DNA of 64,000 nt from Pseudophaeobacter arcticus DSM 23566 (GCF_000473205.1 NZ_KI421507.1:841934-905933); one strand, 5' to 3'; counted from the stretch's first letter, positions 8,581 through 17,675 are shown. Numbers and translations: made by a program. The notes: generated by a model not told the origin, from the letters alone.

Positions 8581-9602
8581 TGACGACACCTCAGCCCCTG
8601 TTGAAGATCGACAATCTGGAAAAGCGCTTTGAGCTGGACCGTGGCTTTCTTGAAACCCTGAAGTTCAAGGGTGGCAAGCTGGTTCAGGAAAAGCGCGAAG
8701 TCCATGCCGTCAACGATATCTCGCTGGAGGTCGCCGCCGGAGAGGCGCTTTGTGTGGTGGGCGAAAGCGGCTGTGGTAAATCCACCGTGGCCCGGTTGAT
8801 TGCAGGCCTGCTGACGCCCAGCAGTGGGGAAATCCACTACGGCGGCGAACGCATTGATAACCGCTCGCGCCGCGCAATGATGCCGCTGCGCAAAAAGATG
8901 CAGATGATCTTTCAGAACCCCTATGCATCGCTGAACCCGCGTATGACCATCCAGCAGGCGCTGGAAGAACCGGTACGCTATCACAATCCCGCCCTGTCCA
9001 GGGGCGAGGTGCGCGACAAGGTGGCAGAGGTGATGCGGTCGGTGGGCGTGGATCCCAGTTGGGCCGGGCGCTATCCGCATGAGTTCTCTGGGGGCCAGCG
9101 TCAGCGGATCGCCATTGCGCGGGCTTTGACGGTGGATCCTGAATTCATTATCGCGGATGAGCCGATTTCGGCGCTGGATGTGTCGATCCAGGCGCAGGTG
9201 CTGAACCTTATGCTGGAGGCCAAGGATCAGCGCGGCCTCACCTATCTGTTCATCACCCATGATCTGAGCGTGGTGCAGCACTTTGGCACCAAGGTCGCGG
9301 TGCTTTATCTGGGCTCGGTCTGCGAGCTGTCGGATACGGCCACGCTGTTTGAGAACCCCAAGCATCCCTATACCCGTGCTTTGCTTTCTGCGGTTCCGCA
9401 GTTAAAAGATGATCATCCCAACCACATCAGATTGCGTGGCGAAATTCCGACACCGATCAACCTGCCACAGGGATGCCCGTTTGAAAGTCGCTGTGCCCAT
9501 GCCAATAGCCGGTGCCAGAATGAAAAACCCCGTCCCCAGCTGCAGCCAGACGGGGCCCTGGTGGCCTGCCATGCCGTCGAAGAAGACCGGCTGGACGGGT
9601 AG
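8580..9602 (+). CDS. ABC transporter ATP-binding protein, DppF/OppF type
   Basis: Second ATPase (340 aa). Walker A is GESGCGKST, the signature FSGGQRQRIAIARAL, and Walker B FIIADEPISALDVS. The C-terminal cysteine region reads GCPFESRCAHANSRC. A segment of about 30 residues (GFLETLKFKGGKLVQEKREV) lies before the usual 'HAVNDIS' strand, as in several DppF-like proteins. This is the last transporter gene; a LysR gene follows after 30 bases on the same strand. Confidence 0.9.
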   Translation: MTTPQPLLKIDNLEKRFELDRGFLETLKFKGGKLVQEKREVHAVNDISLEVAAGEALCVVGESGCGKSTVARLIAGLLTPSSGEIHYGGERIDNRSRRAMMPLRKKMQMIFQNPYASLNPRMTIQQALEEPVRYHNPALSRGEVRDKVAEVMRSVGVDPSWAGRYPHEFSGGQRQRIAIARALTVDPEFIIADEPISALDVSIQAQVLNLMLEAKDQRGLTYLFITHDLSVVQHFGTKVAVLYLGSVCELSDTATLFENPKHPYTRALLSAVPQLKDDHPNHIRLRGEIPTPINLPQGCPFESRCAHANSRCQNEKPRPQLQPDGALVACHAVEEDRLDG

Positions 9603-9632
9603 GGCCCGGAAGGCGCGGAACGGAATGACACA

Positions 9633-10583
9633 GTGGACATAGCCTGGCTCAGAGACTTTGAGGCCTTGGTCGCGCAGAAGAATTTCTCGCGCGCGGCCGA
9701 AGAGCGTAATGTCAGCCAGCCGGCCTTTTCCCGGCGCATTCGGGCGCTGGAGGAGGAATTTGGCGTCAAATTGATCAATCGCCAGACCCTGCCGCTGTCG
9801 CTGACCCCGGCGGGGGAGGTGTTTCTGGCCCAGTCGCGCGTCATGCTGCGTACCTATGACGAGACGCTGGAGCGCTGCCAGATCATTGATGCGGCTGGCG
9901 AAAATGTCATTCGTTTTGCCACCTCGCAGTCGCTCTATATGACGCATTACAAAACCCATATCGCCCCCTTGGTGACGGAGGGCGGGCTGGAGATTGATTT
10001 GAACTCCACCGGCTGGGCGGCGGATCAGTTTGTGTCAGCCCTGCAGCAGCGCTATTGCGATGTGATCCTGACCTATTGGCATCCTTCAATGGATGCGCTG
10101 GCGCCGCTGGCGTTGGGGAACTGTGACCATATCACCTTGACCAAAGATAGCTTTGTGCCGGTGTCCAAATCCGGGCCAGACGGGCCGTTGCATCATTTTG
10201 ATATCCCTCCCAAAAAGCCGGTGTCGCTGTTGTCCTACGGGACGGTCTCGGCGTTGCGCTCGGTGGTGGAACATGCCCTGCGGCAAAATGCTGATGGCCC
10301 CAAGACGCTGGTGGTGAACCAAAGCGCGCTGGCCAATTCTGTCAAGGCCATGGTGCTTGAGGGCTTTGGCCTTGGCTGGTTGCCGCAGGAGCTGTGCAAG
10401 GAGGAGCTGGCAGAGGGGCGGATGCAGATCGTTGGTCACCCGCAACACCGGCATCCGCTGGAAATTCGGCTTTACCGTGACAAGGAAAACAGCAAGCCGA
10501 CGCTGAACCGCCTGTGGCGTGATATGCAGGCGCTTTCCGCCGGTCCGACAGACACCACAGGTACTCCGGGCGCCGCGTCCTAG
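9633..10583 (+). CDS. LysR-family transcriptional regulator
   Basis: Regulator of 316 aa with an N-terminal winged helix-turn-helix (FEALVAQKNFSRAAEERNVS, then QPAFSRRIRALEEEFGVKL) and a LysR substrate-binding domain behind it. The start is GTG 9633; no in-frame ATG lies near. It sits 30 bases after the ATPase gene on the same strand, so it probably belongs to the transporter operon and may control it. Its inducer is unknown. The C-terminal tail (AGPTDTTGTPGAAS) is low in complexity. Confidence 0.85.
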   Translation: MDIAWLRDFEALVAQKNFSRAAEERNVSQPAFSRRIRALEEEFGVKLINRQTLPLSLTPAGEVFLAQSRVMLRTYDETLERCQIIDAAGENVIRFATSQSLYMTHYKTHIAPLVTEGGLEIDLNSTGWAADQFVSALQQRYCDVILTYWHPSMDALAPLALGNCDHITLTKDSFVPVSKSGPDGPLHHFDIPPKKPVSLLSYGTVSALRSVVEHALRQNADGPKTLVVNQSALANSVKAMVLEGFGLGWLPQELCKEELAEGRMQIVGHPQHRHPLEIRLYRDKENSKPTLNRLWRDMQALSAGPTDTTGTPGAAS

Positions 10584-10597
10584 CCCATAGGCAAGGT

Positions 10598-10658
10598 GCC
10601 TGGGGGATTGGCCTGGGGGAACGGCCTGTGAGATCGGCCTGGGGAATTTGCCTGGCGG
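10598..10658. repeat. 13-bp tandem repeat filling a convergent junction
   Basis: Five degenerate copies of a 13-base unit: GCCTGGGGGATTG (10598), GCCTGGGGGAACG (10611), GCCTGTGAGATCG (10624), GCCTGGGGAATTT (10637) and a partial copy GCCTGGCGG (10650). The array takes up nearly the whole space between two convergent LysR genes. No ordinary hairpin-plus-T terminator is seen there. Confidence 0.85.
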
Positions 10659-11567
10659 CTATCGCGGGGCGGGGTCGGCGGTATAGGGCTGTAGGCTTTC
10701 CAAAAAGGTATCGACAAAATCCAGCGAGAGCAGAGACCTGCTGCCAGAGGCGGGCCGCAGTATGGACAGCCAGTGGGAAATCTCAGGGTCAAAGGGGCGG
10801 GACTGGACGTTTTTTGACTTGAACTGATCCGCATCCAGAGCGCTGACAACAGAGACCCCCTGACCTTCGGCCACCATAAGGCAAGCGGTCGAGAACTGGC
10901 GGACTTCGACCCAGGAATTCAACAGCACACCATGATCTGAAAAGGCCTGCGACAGGCTGGTGAAAAATGGGCTGCCCTTGCGGGTGTGGATGATTTTTTC
11001 ATCCACCAGATCCATCGGCGAGATACGCTCCAGTTTTTCAAGCCGATGACCGCGTGGGAAAATGCAAACCGTTTTGATGGCAATATCAATATGTTCAACG
11101 GCCGGATGGCCAGAGAATCCATCTGTTATGCCACAGTCATATTGCTCCCCTATGATCCACTCCAGGATCCGTTCCGGGCGGTCCGGCTCAAGCGTGAGAT
11201 TTACGCCGGGGCGCTGCTGCAGGAACTTGGCGAGCAGTTTTGGCAGATGGGAGCTGGCAAAGCCCGGCAGGCAGGCAATACGCAGATGCCCGGCGGTGCG
11301 ATCCGTCAGGTCACGGTTGAGTTCTTCGAGATGGCGCAGGCTGTCAAAGACCCGGCCAACTTCGGACAACAGGTAGCGCGCTTCGCTGGTGGGAATCAGC
11401 ATGCCGTCCTTGCGCTGGAACAGCTCGATCGCAACCGAGTTGGAAAAGTCGGACAAGAGGCGACTGGTGGCGGGCTGCGAAATGCCCAAAGTTTTTGCAG
11501 CCCGGGTGACCGATCCGGTCTGCGCAACGGCCTGAAAGGCCTCTAACTGCCTCAGCTTGAATTTCAA
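10659..11567 (-). CDS. LysR-family regulator divergent from ugpB
   Basis: Regulator of 302 aa. The N-terminal helix-turn-helix reads FQAVAQTGSVTRAAKTLGIS then QPATSRLLSDF, followed by a LysR effector domain (LRIACLPGFASSHLPKLLAKF from about residue 95). It is transcribed away from ugpB across a 135-base gap that holds a T-N11-A dyad (11606-11622), the standard layout for a LysR protein that controls its neighbour and itself. A role in glycerol-3-phosphate or glycerophosphodiester uptake is inferred from position only. Confidence 0.85.
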   Translation of the reverse strand: MKFKLRQLEAFQAVAQTGSVTRAAKTLGISQPATSRLLSDFSNSVAIELFQRKDGMLIPTSEARYLLSEVGRVFDSLRHLEELNRDLTDRTAGHLRIACLPGFASSHLPKLLAKFLQQRPGVNLTLEPDRPERILEWIIGEQYDCGITDGFSGHPAVEHIDIAIKTVCIFPRGHRLEKLERISPMDLVDEKIIHTRKGSPFFTSLSQAFSDHGVLLNSWVEVRQFSTACLMVAEGQGVSVVSALDADQFKSKNVQSRPFDPEISHWLSILRPASGSRSLLSLDFVDTFLESLQPYTADPAPR

Positions 11568-11605
11568 TGGCTTAGCCCCAGATTTGCGGAGAGTTCGAGA
11601 AATTT

Positions 11606-11622
11606 CATAACACTATGTTATG
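11606..11622. promoter_or_regulatory. Candidate LysR operator (T-N11-A dyad)
   Basis: CATAAC-ACTAT-GTTATG is a perfect inverted repeat with 6-base arms and contains T(11608)-N11-A(11620). It lies 39 bases upstream of the LysR start and 81 bases upstream of the ugpB ATG. Confidence 0.6.
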
Positions 11623-11626
11623 CCTG

Positions 11627-11644
11627 ATGTCAAAAAACTTTCAC
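11627..11644 (+). promoter_or_regulatory. Candidate Pho-box-like direct repeat upstream of ugpB
   Basis: ATGTCAA-AAAA-CTTTCAC resembles the PhoB box (CTGTCAT, four A/T bases, CTGTCAT), matching about 10 of the 14 half-site positions at the correct 11-base repeat. ugp genes are phosphate-controlled in several bacteria, but this site is imperfect and the LysR dyad lies right beside it. Confidence 0.35.
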
Positions 11645-11702
11645 TTGCATTATGCCTATTTCTGCTCACTCTTTGGGCATCAGATGAACGGGGAGTACTC
11701 AC

Positions 11703-13004
11703 ATGTCTATCAAATCACTTCTTTGCACGTCGGCCATCCTGGCCTCGACCGCAGGTGTTGCCTTTGCTGAAACCGAGGTTCAGTGGTGGCACGCCATGGG
11801 CGGCGCAAATGGCGAACGTGTCAACAAAATCGCCGAAGATTTCAACGCCACGCAGAGCGACTACAAGGTCGTTCCTGTCTACAAGGGCAACTATACCGAA
11901 ACCATGACCGCCGCGATTGCGGCTTTCCGTGCCAAAGAGCACCCGCAGATCGTGCAGGTTTTTGAAGTTGGCACCGCCACCATGATGGCCGCCAAGGGTG
12001 CGATCTATCCAGTTGAACAATTGATGAAAGACGCCGGCGAGCCCTTTGATGGCGACGCCTTCCTGCCTGCGGTTGTGTCCTACTATGAAACCCCCGAAGG
12101 TGAGCTGCTGTCGATGCCTTTCAACAGCTCGACCCCGGTCATGTGGTACAACAAAGACGCGCTGGACGCGGCGGGTGCCGCGGTTCCAGAAACCTGGGAT
12201 GATGTGAAGGTTGCAGCGCAAAAGCTGGTCGACAACGGCATGGAATGCGGTGTCTCCTTTGGCTGGCAGTCCTGGGTCATGATCGAGAACTTCTCGGCCT
12301 GGCACAACATGGAAATGGGCACCAAGGAAAACGGCTTTGCCGGGTTCGACACCGAGTTCAACTTTAACAACCCTGCGGTTGCCGCCCGTCTGGACGACAT
12401 TGCCTCGATGACCGAAGGCAACCTGTTCAAATATGGTGGCCGTCGTGGCGACAGCCTGCCGATGTTCACCAATGGCGAATGCGGCATGTGGATGAACTCC
12501 TCTGCCTATTACGGCTCGATGAAAGAGCAGGCCAATTTTGAATTTGGTCAGACCATGCTGCCGCTGGATACCAATGTGGCGGATGCACCGCAGAACTCTG
12601 TTATCGGTGGCGCAACCCTGTGGGTTCTGGCCGGTCACGAGGACGAAGAATACAAAGGCACCGCAAAGTTCCTGACCTATCTGTCTTCGCCAGAAGTACA
12701 GGCCTGGTGGCACCAGGAAACCGGCTATGTGCCGATCACCACTGCCGCCTATGAGCTGTCCAAGGCGCAGGGGTTCTATGACGCCAACCCCGGCACCGAC
12801 ATCGCCATCAAACAGCTGAGCCTGAACACACCTACGCCAAACAGCCGTGGTCTGCGCTTTGGCAACTTTGTCCAGGTGCGTGACGTGATCAACGAAGAAC
12901 TGGAAGCGCTCTGGGCGGGTGACAAAACCGCAACCGAGGCACTGGATGCAGCGGCTGAGCGTGGCAACACCCTGCTGCGTAAATTCGAGCGCTCCGTAAA
13001 ATAA
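11703..13004 (+). CDS. ugpB: sn-Glycerol-3-phosphate ABC transporter substrate-binding protein UgpB
   Basis: Periplasmic binding protein (433 aa) with signal peptide MSIKSLLCTSAILASTAGVAFA. The mature start ETEVQWWHAMGGANGERVN, and YKVVPVYKGNYTETMTAAIAAFRA further on, are typical of UgpB. It starts at ATG 11703 with GGGGAG upstream. The permease, ATPase and diesterase genes follow in the order ugpAECQ, which supports glycerol-3-phosphate or glycerophosphodiesters as ligand. A strong hairpin terminator just after it should make it the most abundant message of the operon. Confidence 0.93.
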   Translation: MSIKSLLCTSAILASTAGVAFAETEVQWWHAMGGANGERVNKIAEDFNATQSDYKVVPVYKGNYTETMTAAIAAFRAKEHPQIVQVFEVGTATMMAAKGAIYPVEQLMKDAGEPFDGDAFLPAVVSYYETPEGELLSMPFNSSTPVMWYNKDALDAAGAAVPETWDDVKVAAQKLVDNGMECGVSFGWQSWVMIENFSAWHNMEMGTKENGFAGFDTEFNFNNPAVAARLDDIASMTEGNLFKYGGRRGDSLPMFTNGECGMWMNSSAYYGSMKEQANFEFGQTMLPLDTNVADAPQNSVIGGATLWVLAGHEDEEYKGTAKFLTYLSSPEVQAWWHQETGYVPITTAAYELSKAQGFYDANPGTDIAIKQLSLNTPTPNSRGLRFGNFVQVRDVINEELEALWAGDKTATEALDAAAERGNTLLRKFERSVK

Positions 13005-13023
13005 GCAGCTCTTGATACTCACG

Positions 13024-13057
13024 ACCATGCCGCCCTCGGGCGGCATGGTCTCGTTTT
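13024..13057 (+). terminator. Intrinsic terminator after ugpB
   Basis: ACCATGCCGCC - CTCG - GGCGGCATGGT forms a perfect 11-bp stem with a 4-base loop, followed by CTCGTTTT. Because ugpA, ugpE and ugpC continue on the same strand, it is probably an attenuating terminator inside the operon. Confidence 0.85.
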
Positions 13058-13107
13058 ATGCGCCAATTCTATGGCGTCCTACGCGCCGCTTAGGCCGGCG
13101 CATTCCA

Positions 13108-13160
13108 CCGGGGGCATACTATACCTGGGGACTATAACTGGGCACTACACGGGGCACTCC
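13108..13160 (+). repeat. Degenerate tandem repeat just upstream of ugpA
   Basis: Four degenerate units of 11-16 bases: CCGGGGGCATACTATA, CCTGGGGACTATAA, CTGGGCACTACA and CGGGGCACTCC. They end at the base before the ugpA ATG and supply its ribosome-site region. The position matches that of the 15-bp array ahead of the DppB-like gene (5612-5650). Confidence 0.65.
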
Positions 13161-14042
13161 ATGCTGAAACGCGTCCACTTTCCTTCTTCGCCACTGCCCT
13201 ATTTGCTGGTGGCGCCACAGCTGGCGATTACGCTGGTCTTTTTTGTCTGGCCCGCCAGTCAGGCGATGTATCAATCCTTCCTGATCGAAGATGCCTTTGG
13301 GCTGGGCTCCGAATTTGTCTGGTTTGAGAACTTTCAGGCGCTTTGGGAGGACCAGCACTATCTGGATGCCTTCTGGCGAACCGCGATCTTCTCGCTTTTG
13401 GTGGCGGCGCTGTCCATGGGGGTGGCGCTGATCCTGGCAGGATTTGCCCAACGGGTGGTGCGCGGCGCCATGGTCTACCGCACCCTGCTGATCTGGCCCT
13501 ATGCGGTTGCCCCGGTTCTGGCGGGGGCGCTTTGGGTGTTCATGTTCAACCCAACGCTGGGGATCTTTCCCTACTTCCTCGATTTTTTTGGCATCGACTG
13601 GAATCACTACCTGAACGGCAATCAGGCCATGGGGTTGGTGATCATAGCCGCTGCCTGGAAACAGGTGGCCTATAACTTCTTGTTCTATCTCGCGGCGATG
13701 CAATCCATCCCCAATAGCGTCATCGAGGCCGCCGCCATTGACGGGGCGGGGCCGGGGCGGCGGTTCTTTTCGATCATTCTGCCGCTGATCTCGCCGACCA
13801 CGTTTTTCCTGTTGGTCATCAACATGGTCTACGCCTTTTTTGAAACCTTCGGCATCATCCATGCGGTGACCCAGGGGGGGCCTGGCTCCTCGACCACGAT
13901 CCTAGTTTACAAGGTCTTCAACGATGGCTTTGTCGGCCTTGATCTGGGGGGATCTGCGGCGCAGTCGGTGATCCTGATGGTGCTGGTCATTGCCATGACC
14001 GTTGTCCAATTCCGCTATGTTGAAAGAAAGGTGGAATACTGA
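13161..14042 (+). CDS. ugpA: sn-Glycerol-3-phosphate ABC transporter permease UgpA
   Basis: Inner-membrane permease of 293 aa. ATG 13161 is preferred over upstream in-frame codons because [20 protein letters not shown] matches the usual UgpA start (the 'LLVAPQL' segment) and the upstream bases are repeat sequence. The EAA loop reads [26 protein letters not shown] near residue 190. Its stop overlaps the ugpE start (TGATG). Confidence 0.9.
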   Translation: MLKRVHFPSSPLPYLLVAPQLAITLVFFVWPASQAMYQSFLIEDAFGLGSEFVWFENFQALWEDQHYLDAFWRTAIFSLLVAALSMGVALILAGFAQRVVRGAMVYRTLLIWPYAVAPVLAGALWVFMFNPTLGIFPYFLDFFGIDWNHYLNGNQAMGLVIIAAAWKQVAYNFLFYLAAMQSIPNSVIEAAAIDGAGPGRRFFSIILPLISPTTFFLLVINMVYAFFETFGIIHAVTQGGPGSSTTILVYKVFNDGFVGLDLGGSAAQSVILMVLVIAMTVVQFRYVERKVEY

Positions 14043-14893
14043 TGGTTGAAAATCGTCCTCTGACCGCATTGATCACCCATTTTGTCCTGGTGCTTGGCGT
14101 CATTGCCATCGCCCTGCCGATCTGGATCACCTTTGTCGCGGCCACCCATGATCAGTTCCGCATGAACCAGGTGCCCCTGCCGCTTTGGCCGGGAACGCAT
14201 TTGTGGGACAATCTGAAACAGACGCTGTTTGGCTCTGGCCTCAGCGGCACGGAAGGCGCGCCTGTCTGGCTGATGCTGTTCAACAGTCTGGCCATGGCAA
14301 TGATGATTGCGCTGGGCAAGATTGCCATCTCGCTGCTCTCGGCCTTTGCCATCGTCTATTTCCGCTTTCCCTTCCGCAAGACCTGCTTCTGGATGATCTT
14401 CATCACCCTGATGCTGCCGGTCGAAGTGCGGATCCTGCCGACCTTTGAGGTGGTGGCCAATCTGGGAATGCTGAACAGCTACTGGGGGCTGTCGATCCCG
14501 CTGATTGCCTCGGCCACTGCGACATTCATGTTCCGTCAGGTGTTCCTGACGGTACCGGATGAGATGCTGGAAAGTGCCCGCATTGACGGGGCGGGGCCGA
14601 TGCGGTTCTTCTTTGACATCCTGCTGCCGCTGTCGCGCACCAATATCGCGGCGCTTTTTGTGATCCTCTTCATCTTTGGCTGGAACCAGTACCTTTGGCC
14701 GCTGCTGATCACCACCGACACCTCGATGACCACCATTGTCATGTCGATCAAGCAGATGCTGGAGGCGGCCGAGCAGAGCCCGCAATGGAATATCATCATG
14801 ACGACAGCGCTTTTGGCGATGGTCCCACCGATCTTTGTCGTCATCTCGATGCAAAAGCTCTTTGTGCAGGGCTTGACGGAAACCGATAAATAG
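14042..14893 (+). CDS. ugpE: sn-Glycerol-3-phosphate ABC transporter permease UgpE
   Basis: Second permease (283 aa). The EAA loop is [26 protein letters not shown] near residues 177-202, and the segment [22 protein letters not shown] near 40 is typical of UgpE. It overlaps the ugpA stop and is followed 11 bases later by the ATPase gene. Confidence 0.92.
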   Translation: MVENRPLTALITHFVLVLGVIAIALPIWITFVAATHDQFRMNQVPLPLWPGTHLWDNLKQTLFGSGLSGTEGAPVWLMLFNSLAMAMMIALGKIAISLLSAFAIVYFRFPFRKTCFWMIFITLMLPVEVRILPTFEVVANLGMLNSYWGLSIPLIASATATFMFRQVFLTVPDEMLESARIDGAGPMRFFFDILLPLSRTNIAALFVILFIFGWNQYLWPLLITTDTSMTTIVMSIKQMLEAAEQSPQWNIIMTTALLAMVPPIFVVISMQKLFVQGLTETDK

Positions 14894-14904
14894 GACGCCC
14901 CTCA

Positions 14905-15978
14905 ATGGCTGAAATTAAACTGACCGACCTGACCAAATCCTACGGTCCCACCGAAGTGCTGCACCATGTCGAGGGCGAGATAAACGATGGCGAATTTATC
15001 GTCATCGTTGGCCCCTCGGGCTGCGGCAAATCCACCCTGCTGCGCATGGTGGCGGGGCTGGAGACCGTCACCTCTGGCGAGATCGCCATTGCGGGGCGCC
15101 GGGTGAATGAGCTGGAGCCCTCGGCGCGCGACATCGCCATGGTGTTCCAGAACTACGCGCTTTATCCGCATATGAGTGTGCGGGAAAACATGGCCTACGG
15201 GCTGAAGATCCGCAAACTCTCCAAGGCCGAAATCAACAAACGGGTGGAAGAGGCGGCCGATATTCTGGAAATCCGCCAATATCTGGACCGCAAACCCCGG
15301 CAATTGTCCGGTGGCCAGCGTCAGCGGGTTGCCATGGGGCGGGCCATCGTGCGCGATCCGCAGGTGTTCCTGTTTGACGAACCGCTGTCAAACCTGGATG
15401 CCAAACTGCGGGTGCAGATGCGGCTGGAAATCCGCAAGCTGCAGCAGCGCCTGGGGGTGACCTCGATCTATGTGACCCATGATCAGGTCGAAGCGATGAC
15501 CCTGGGCGATCGCCTGATGGTGTTGAACGGTGGCTATGTGGAACAATTTGGCACCCCGATCGAGCTCTATGACCGCCCGGCATCGGTCTTTGTTGCCGGT
15601 TTCATTGGCAGCCCGGCGATGAATTTTATCCCCGCCACGGCAGAGGCCGCCGATGGCATGGGGCTGCCAAATGGCGCCAAACTGGCCGGGCCGAAGCTGT
15701 CAGAGGCGCAGGCGCAGGTGGGATCCGTGCTGTTGGGCATTCGCCCCGAACATCTGGTGCCGGATGAAAACGGCCCCATTGCCATTGATGTCGACATGGT
15801 GGAGCAACTGGGCGCCAATACCCTGTTGCACGGTATGCTCAGCGGGACCAATCACGCCATGGTGGCCTCGGTCTCGGGGCATGTCTCCACGCAGAGCGGC
15901 GCGCAGCATCGGTTTTCTGCCGCACCAGAGCTGCTGCATCTGTTTGATCCCAAAACCGAAAAACGGCTGGAGGCGTGA
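14905..15978 (+). CDS. ugpC: sn-Glycerol-3-phosphate ABC transporter ATP-binding protein UgpC
   Basis: ATPase of 357 aa in the MalK/UgpC family. Walker A is GPSGCGKST near residue 37, signature [14 protein letters not shown] near 132, and Walker [18 protein letters not shown]-terminal TOBE-type regulatory region holds [13 protein letters not shown]. The stop overlaps the ATG of the ugpQ-like gene. A second UgpC-type ATPase with a different context occurs at 31126-32223. Confidence 0.92.
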   Translation: MAEIKLTDLTKSYGPTEVLHHVEGEINDGEFIVIVGPSGCGKSTLLRMVAGLETVTSGEIAIAGRRVNELEPSARDIAMVFQNYALYPHMSVRENMAYGLKIRKLSKAEINKRVEEAADILEIRQYLDRKPRQLSGGQRQRVAMGRAIVRDPQVFLFDEPLSNLDAKLRVQMRLEIRKLQQRLGVTSIYVTHDQVEAMTLGDRLMVLNGGYVEQFGTPIELYDRPASVFVAGFIGSPAMNFIPATAEAADGMGLPNGAKLAGPKLSEAQAQVGSVLLGIRPEHLVPDENGPIAIDVDMVEQLGANTLLHGMLSGTNHAMVASVSGHVSTQSGAQHRFSAAPELLHLFDPKTEKRLEA

Positions 15979-16934
15979 TGCAGTTCCCCCAGCTGGCGGC
16001 CTTTACCGGCGGCGATGGTCTGATCCGGGTGATCGGGCATCGGGGCGCGCGCGGCGTGATGCCGGAAAACACCATGGAGGGTTTTGCCTTTACCCTGAGC
16101 TGTGGGGTGCGCCTGTTGGAATTCGACGTGGTGATGAGCCGCGACGGGGTGCCGGTGATCACCCATAATCACAGCCTGACGGGCTCGATTGTGCGGGACC
16201 GGGCGGGCAACTGGTTGCAGGGGGCAGAGCCCAAGGTCTCAGACCTGGATTGGGCCAATCTGGCCGAGATGGATGTGGGCGGGCTGGATGGGAGCAGCGA
16301 CTACGGCCAGCGCTTTCCCGATCAGGCGTTCCTCTTTGGCGCCCGCATTCCGCGTCTGAGCGATCTCTGTGCGCTGATTGCCCAGCCGGGCTATCAGGAT
16401 GTGCACCTGATGCTGGAGATCAAATCCGACCCTGACAAACTAAAAGACGCATCCGCCCGCGCCGCAGTTGTGGCGGCGGTGGTTGCGGAGGTGCGGGCGC
16501 TGGGGCTGACAGCGCGCACCCTGATGCATAGCTTTGACTGGGCGCTGTTGGCGGAATGTGCCCGTCAGGCGCCCGAAATGCCGACCTCTTTCCTTACGCA
16601 ACTGCCTCAAAACGCAGCGGATATCGGCGAAGATCACGCCGCTCCGGCGATCCCCGGCCTGGCCAAGGCCAACGCCAGCCTGCCCGATCTGGTGGCACAG
16701 GCTGGCGGCGCGCTGTGGTGTCCCTATTATCTGGATGTGACCGCAGCGCAGGTCGAAAGGGCGCATGCCCTGGGTCTGCGGGTTGCAGTCTGGACGGTGA
16801 ATGAGGTGGCAGATATCGACCAGATGATTGGTCTGGGCATAGATGCCATTGTCACGGATTATCCGGGCCGGGTGCAGCGCAGGTTGCTGGCGCTGGGCTG
16901 TTCTTGGACGCAGCAATCAGCAATGGCCGTTTAG
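15978..16934 (+). CDS. ugpQ: Glycerophosphodiester phosphodiesterase
   Basis: Enzyme of 318 aa that would hydrolyse glycerophosphodiesters to sn-glycerol-3-phosphate and an alcohol. The GDPD motifs are present: IGHRGARGVMPENTMEGF near residue 16, LEFDVVMSRDGVPVITHN (metal ligands E and D, then the catalytic His), and later LMLEIKSD. The C-terminal end has the usual GLRVAVWTVNEVADI strand. I choose ATG 15978, overlapping the ugpC stop, over the GTG three bases earlier. No signal peptide is seen, so the enzyme should be cytoplasmic and act on imported diesters. Confidence 0.92.
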   Translation: MQFPQLAAFTGGDGLIRVIGHRGARGVMPENTMEGFAFTLSCGVRLLEFDVVMSRDGVPVITHNHSLTGSIVRDRAGNWLQGAEPKVSDLDWANLAEMDVGGLDGSSDYGQRFPDQAFLFGARIPRLSDLCALIAQPGYQDVHLMLEIKSDPDKLKDASARAAVVAAVVAEVRALGLTARTLMHSFDWALLAECARQAPEMPTSFLTQLPQNAADIGEDHAAPAIPGLAKANASLPDLVAQAGGALWCPYYLDVTAAQVERAHALGLRVAVWTVNEVADIDQMIGLGIDAIVTDYPGRVQRRLLALGCSWTQQSAMAV

Positions 16935-16970
16935 GCGCAGGCGCGTTTTGCGGAGCCTCGGGTTCTGACT

Positions 16971-17675
16971 CTAGGATTTAAACCCTGCCTCGCAAAAGGC
17001 CAGCAGTTGCTCGGTGAGATCCCCGGCCAGATTTCCGGCCAGATTCGCAGCCGGACCCTTGGCCAAATCCCCTCCCGGATCCTTTGTGGTCTCGGCTTCT
17101 GCGAGGCCCGCAATCCGCCAGCGCGAGGTGCAGAGCGACAGCATTGCCGAGACCATAAAGACAAAATGGGTGCTGATCTTTTGCTGCGAGGTCTGGGGCA
17201 AGATCGCTGCGATCTCGGCCAGAAAGACCCTGGCGGTCGGGTCAAAACAGCTCTGTGCGATATGCTGCCACCGTTGATCTGACGAGACATGAGCGATCAA
17301 TCGGCCATAGGCCGACCAGGCGGCGCCGCCGTTGAGGGTCTTCTCGATGAAGGGGGCAATGAAACAGGTGAGGACCCGGCGCAGGGTGAGCGGGCCCTCT
17401 GTCTTTGCCTGCGCCAGGGCATCCTGCCGGAGCTGGGCCAGTTCTTGCGCCCGACGGGTGACCACAGTGGCAAACAGCGTCTCTTTGCTGCCACCGTGAT
17501 GATTGACCAGGGCGCCCTGCACATCGGCGGCCCGGGCAATATCACGAATCGACGCCCCCTCAAATCCGCGCTCTGCAAACAGCTGTTCTGCGGCATCAAA
17601 AATGCGATCACGGGTCGCCAAAGAGCGTTTGCTTGGCGCGCGTTGTCTTTGATTTTCTTTTACTTTTTCAGTCAT
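16971..17675 (-). CDS. TetR-family transcriptional regulator
   Basis: Repressor-type protein of 234 aa. The N-terminal helix-turn-helix (ATRDRIFDAAEQLFAERGFE, then GASIRDIARAADVQGALVNHH) is standard for TetR, followed by a ligand-binding domain with a segment resembling the TetR_C 'CerR/YbiH' type. The C-terminal end contains a run GDLAKGPAANLAGNLAGDL encoded by a 12-bp repeat (17012-17083), absent from ordinary TetR proteins. It faces away from the monooxygenase operon across an 79-base gap with two dyads, one overlapping its own start, so it most likely represses itself and that operon. The ligand is unknown. Confidence 0.85.
   Translation of the reverse strand: MTEKVKENQRQRAPSKRSLATRDRIFDAAEQLFAERGFEGASIRDIARAADVQGALVNHHGGSKETLFATVVTRRAQELAQLRQDALAQAKTEGPLTLRRVLTCFIAPFIEKTLNGGAAWSAYGRLIAHVSSDQRWQHIAQSCFDPTARVFLAEIAAILPQTSQQKISTHFVFMVSAMLSLCTSRWRIAGLAEAETTKDPGGDLAKGPAANLAGNLAGDLTEQLLAFCEAGFKS
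17012..17083 (-). repeat. 12-bp in-frame tandem repeat at the 3' end of the TetR gene
   Basis: Six degenerate 12-base units on the plus strand: CGGTGAGATCCC, CGGCCAGATTTC, CGGCCAGATTCG, CAGCCGGACCCT, TGGCCAAATCCC, CTCCCGGATCCT. They encode tetrapeptides of the form (G/N)-(D/L)-L-A on the minus strand. The array lies next to the convergent junction with ugpQ. Confidence 0.8.
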
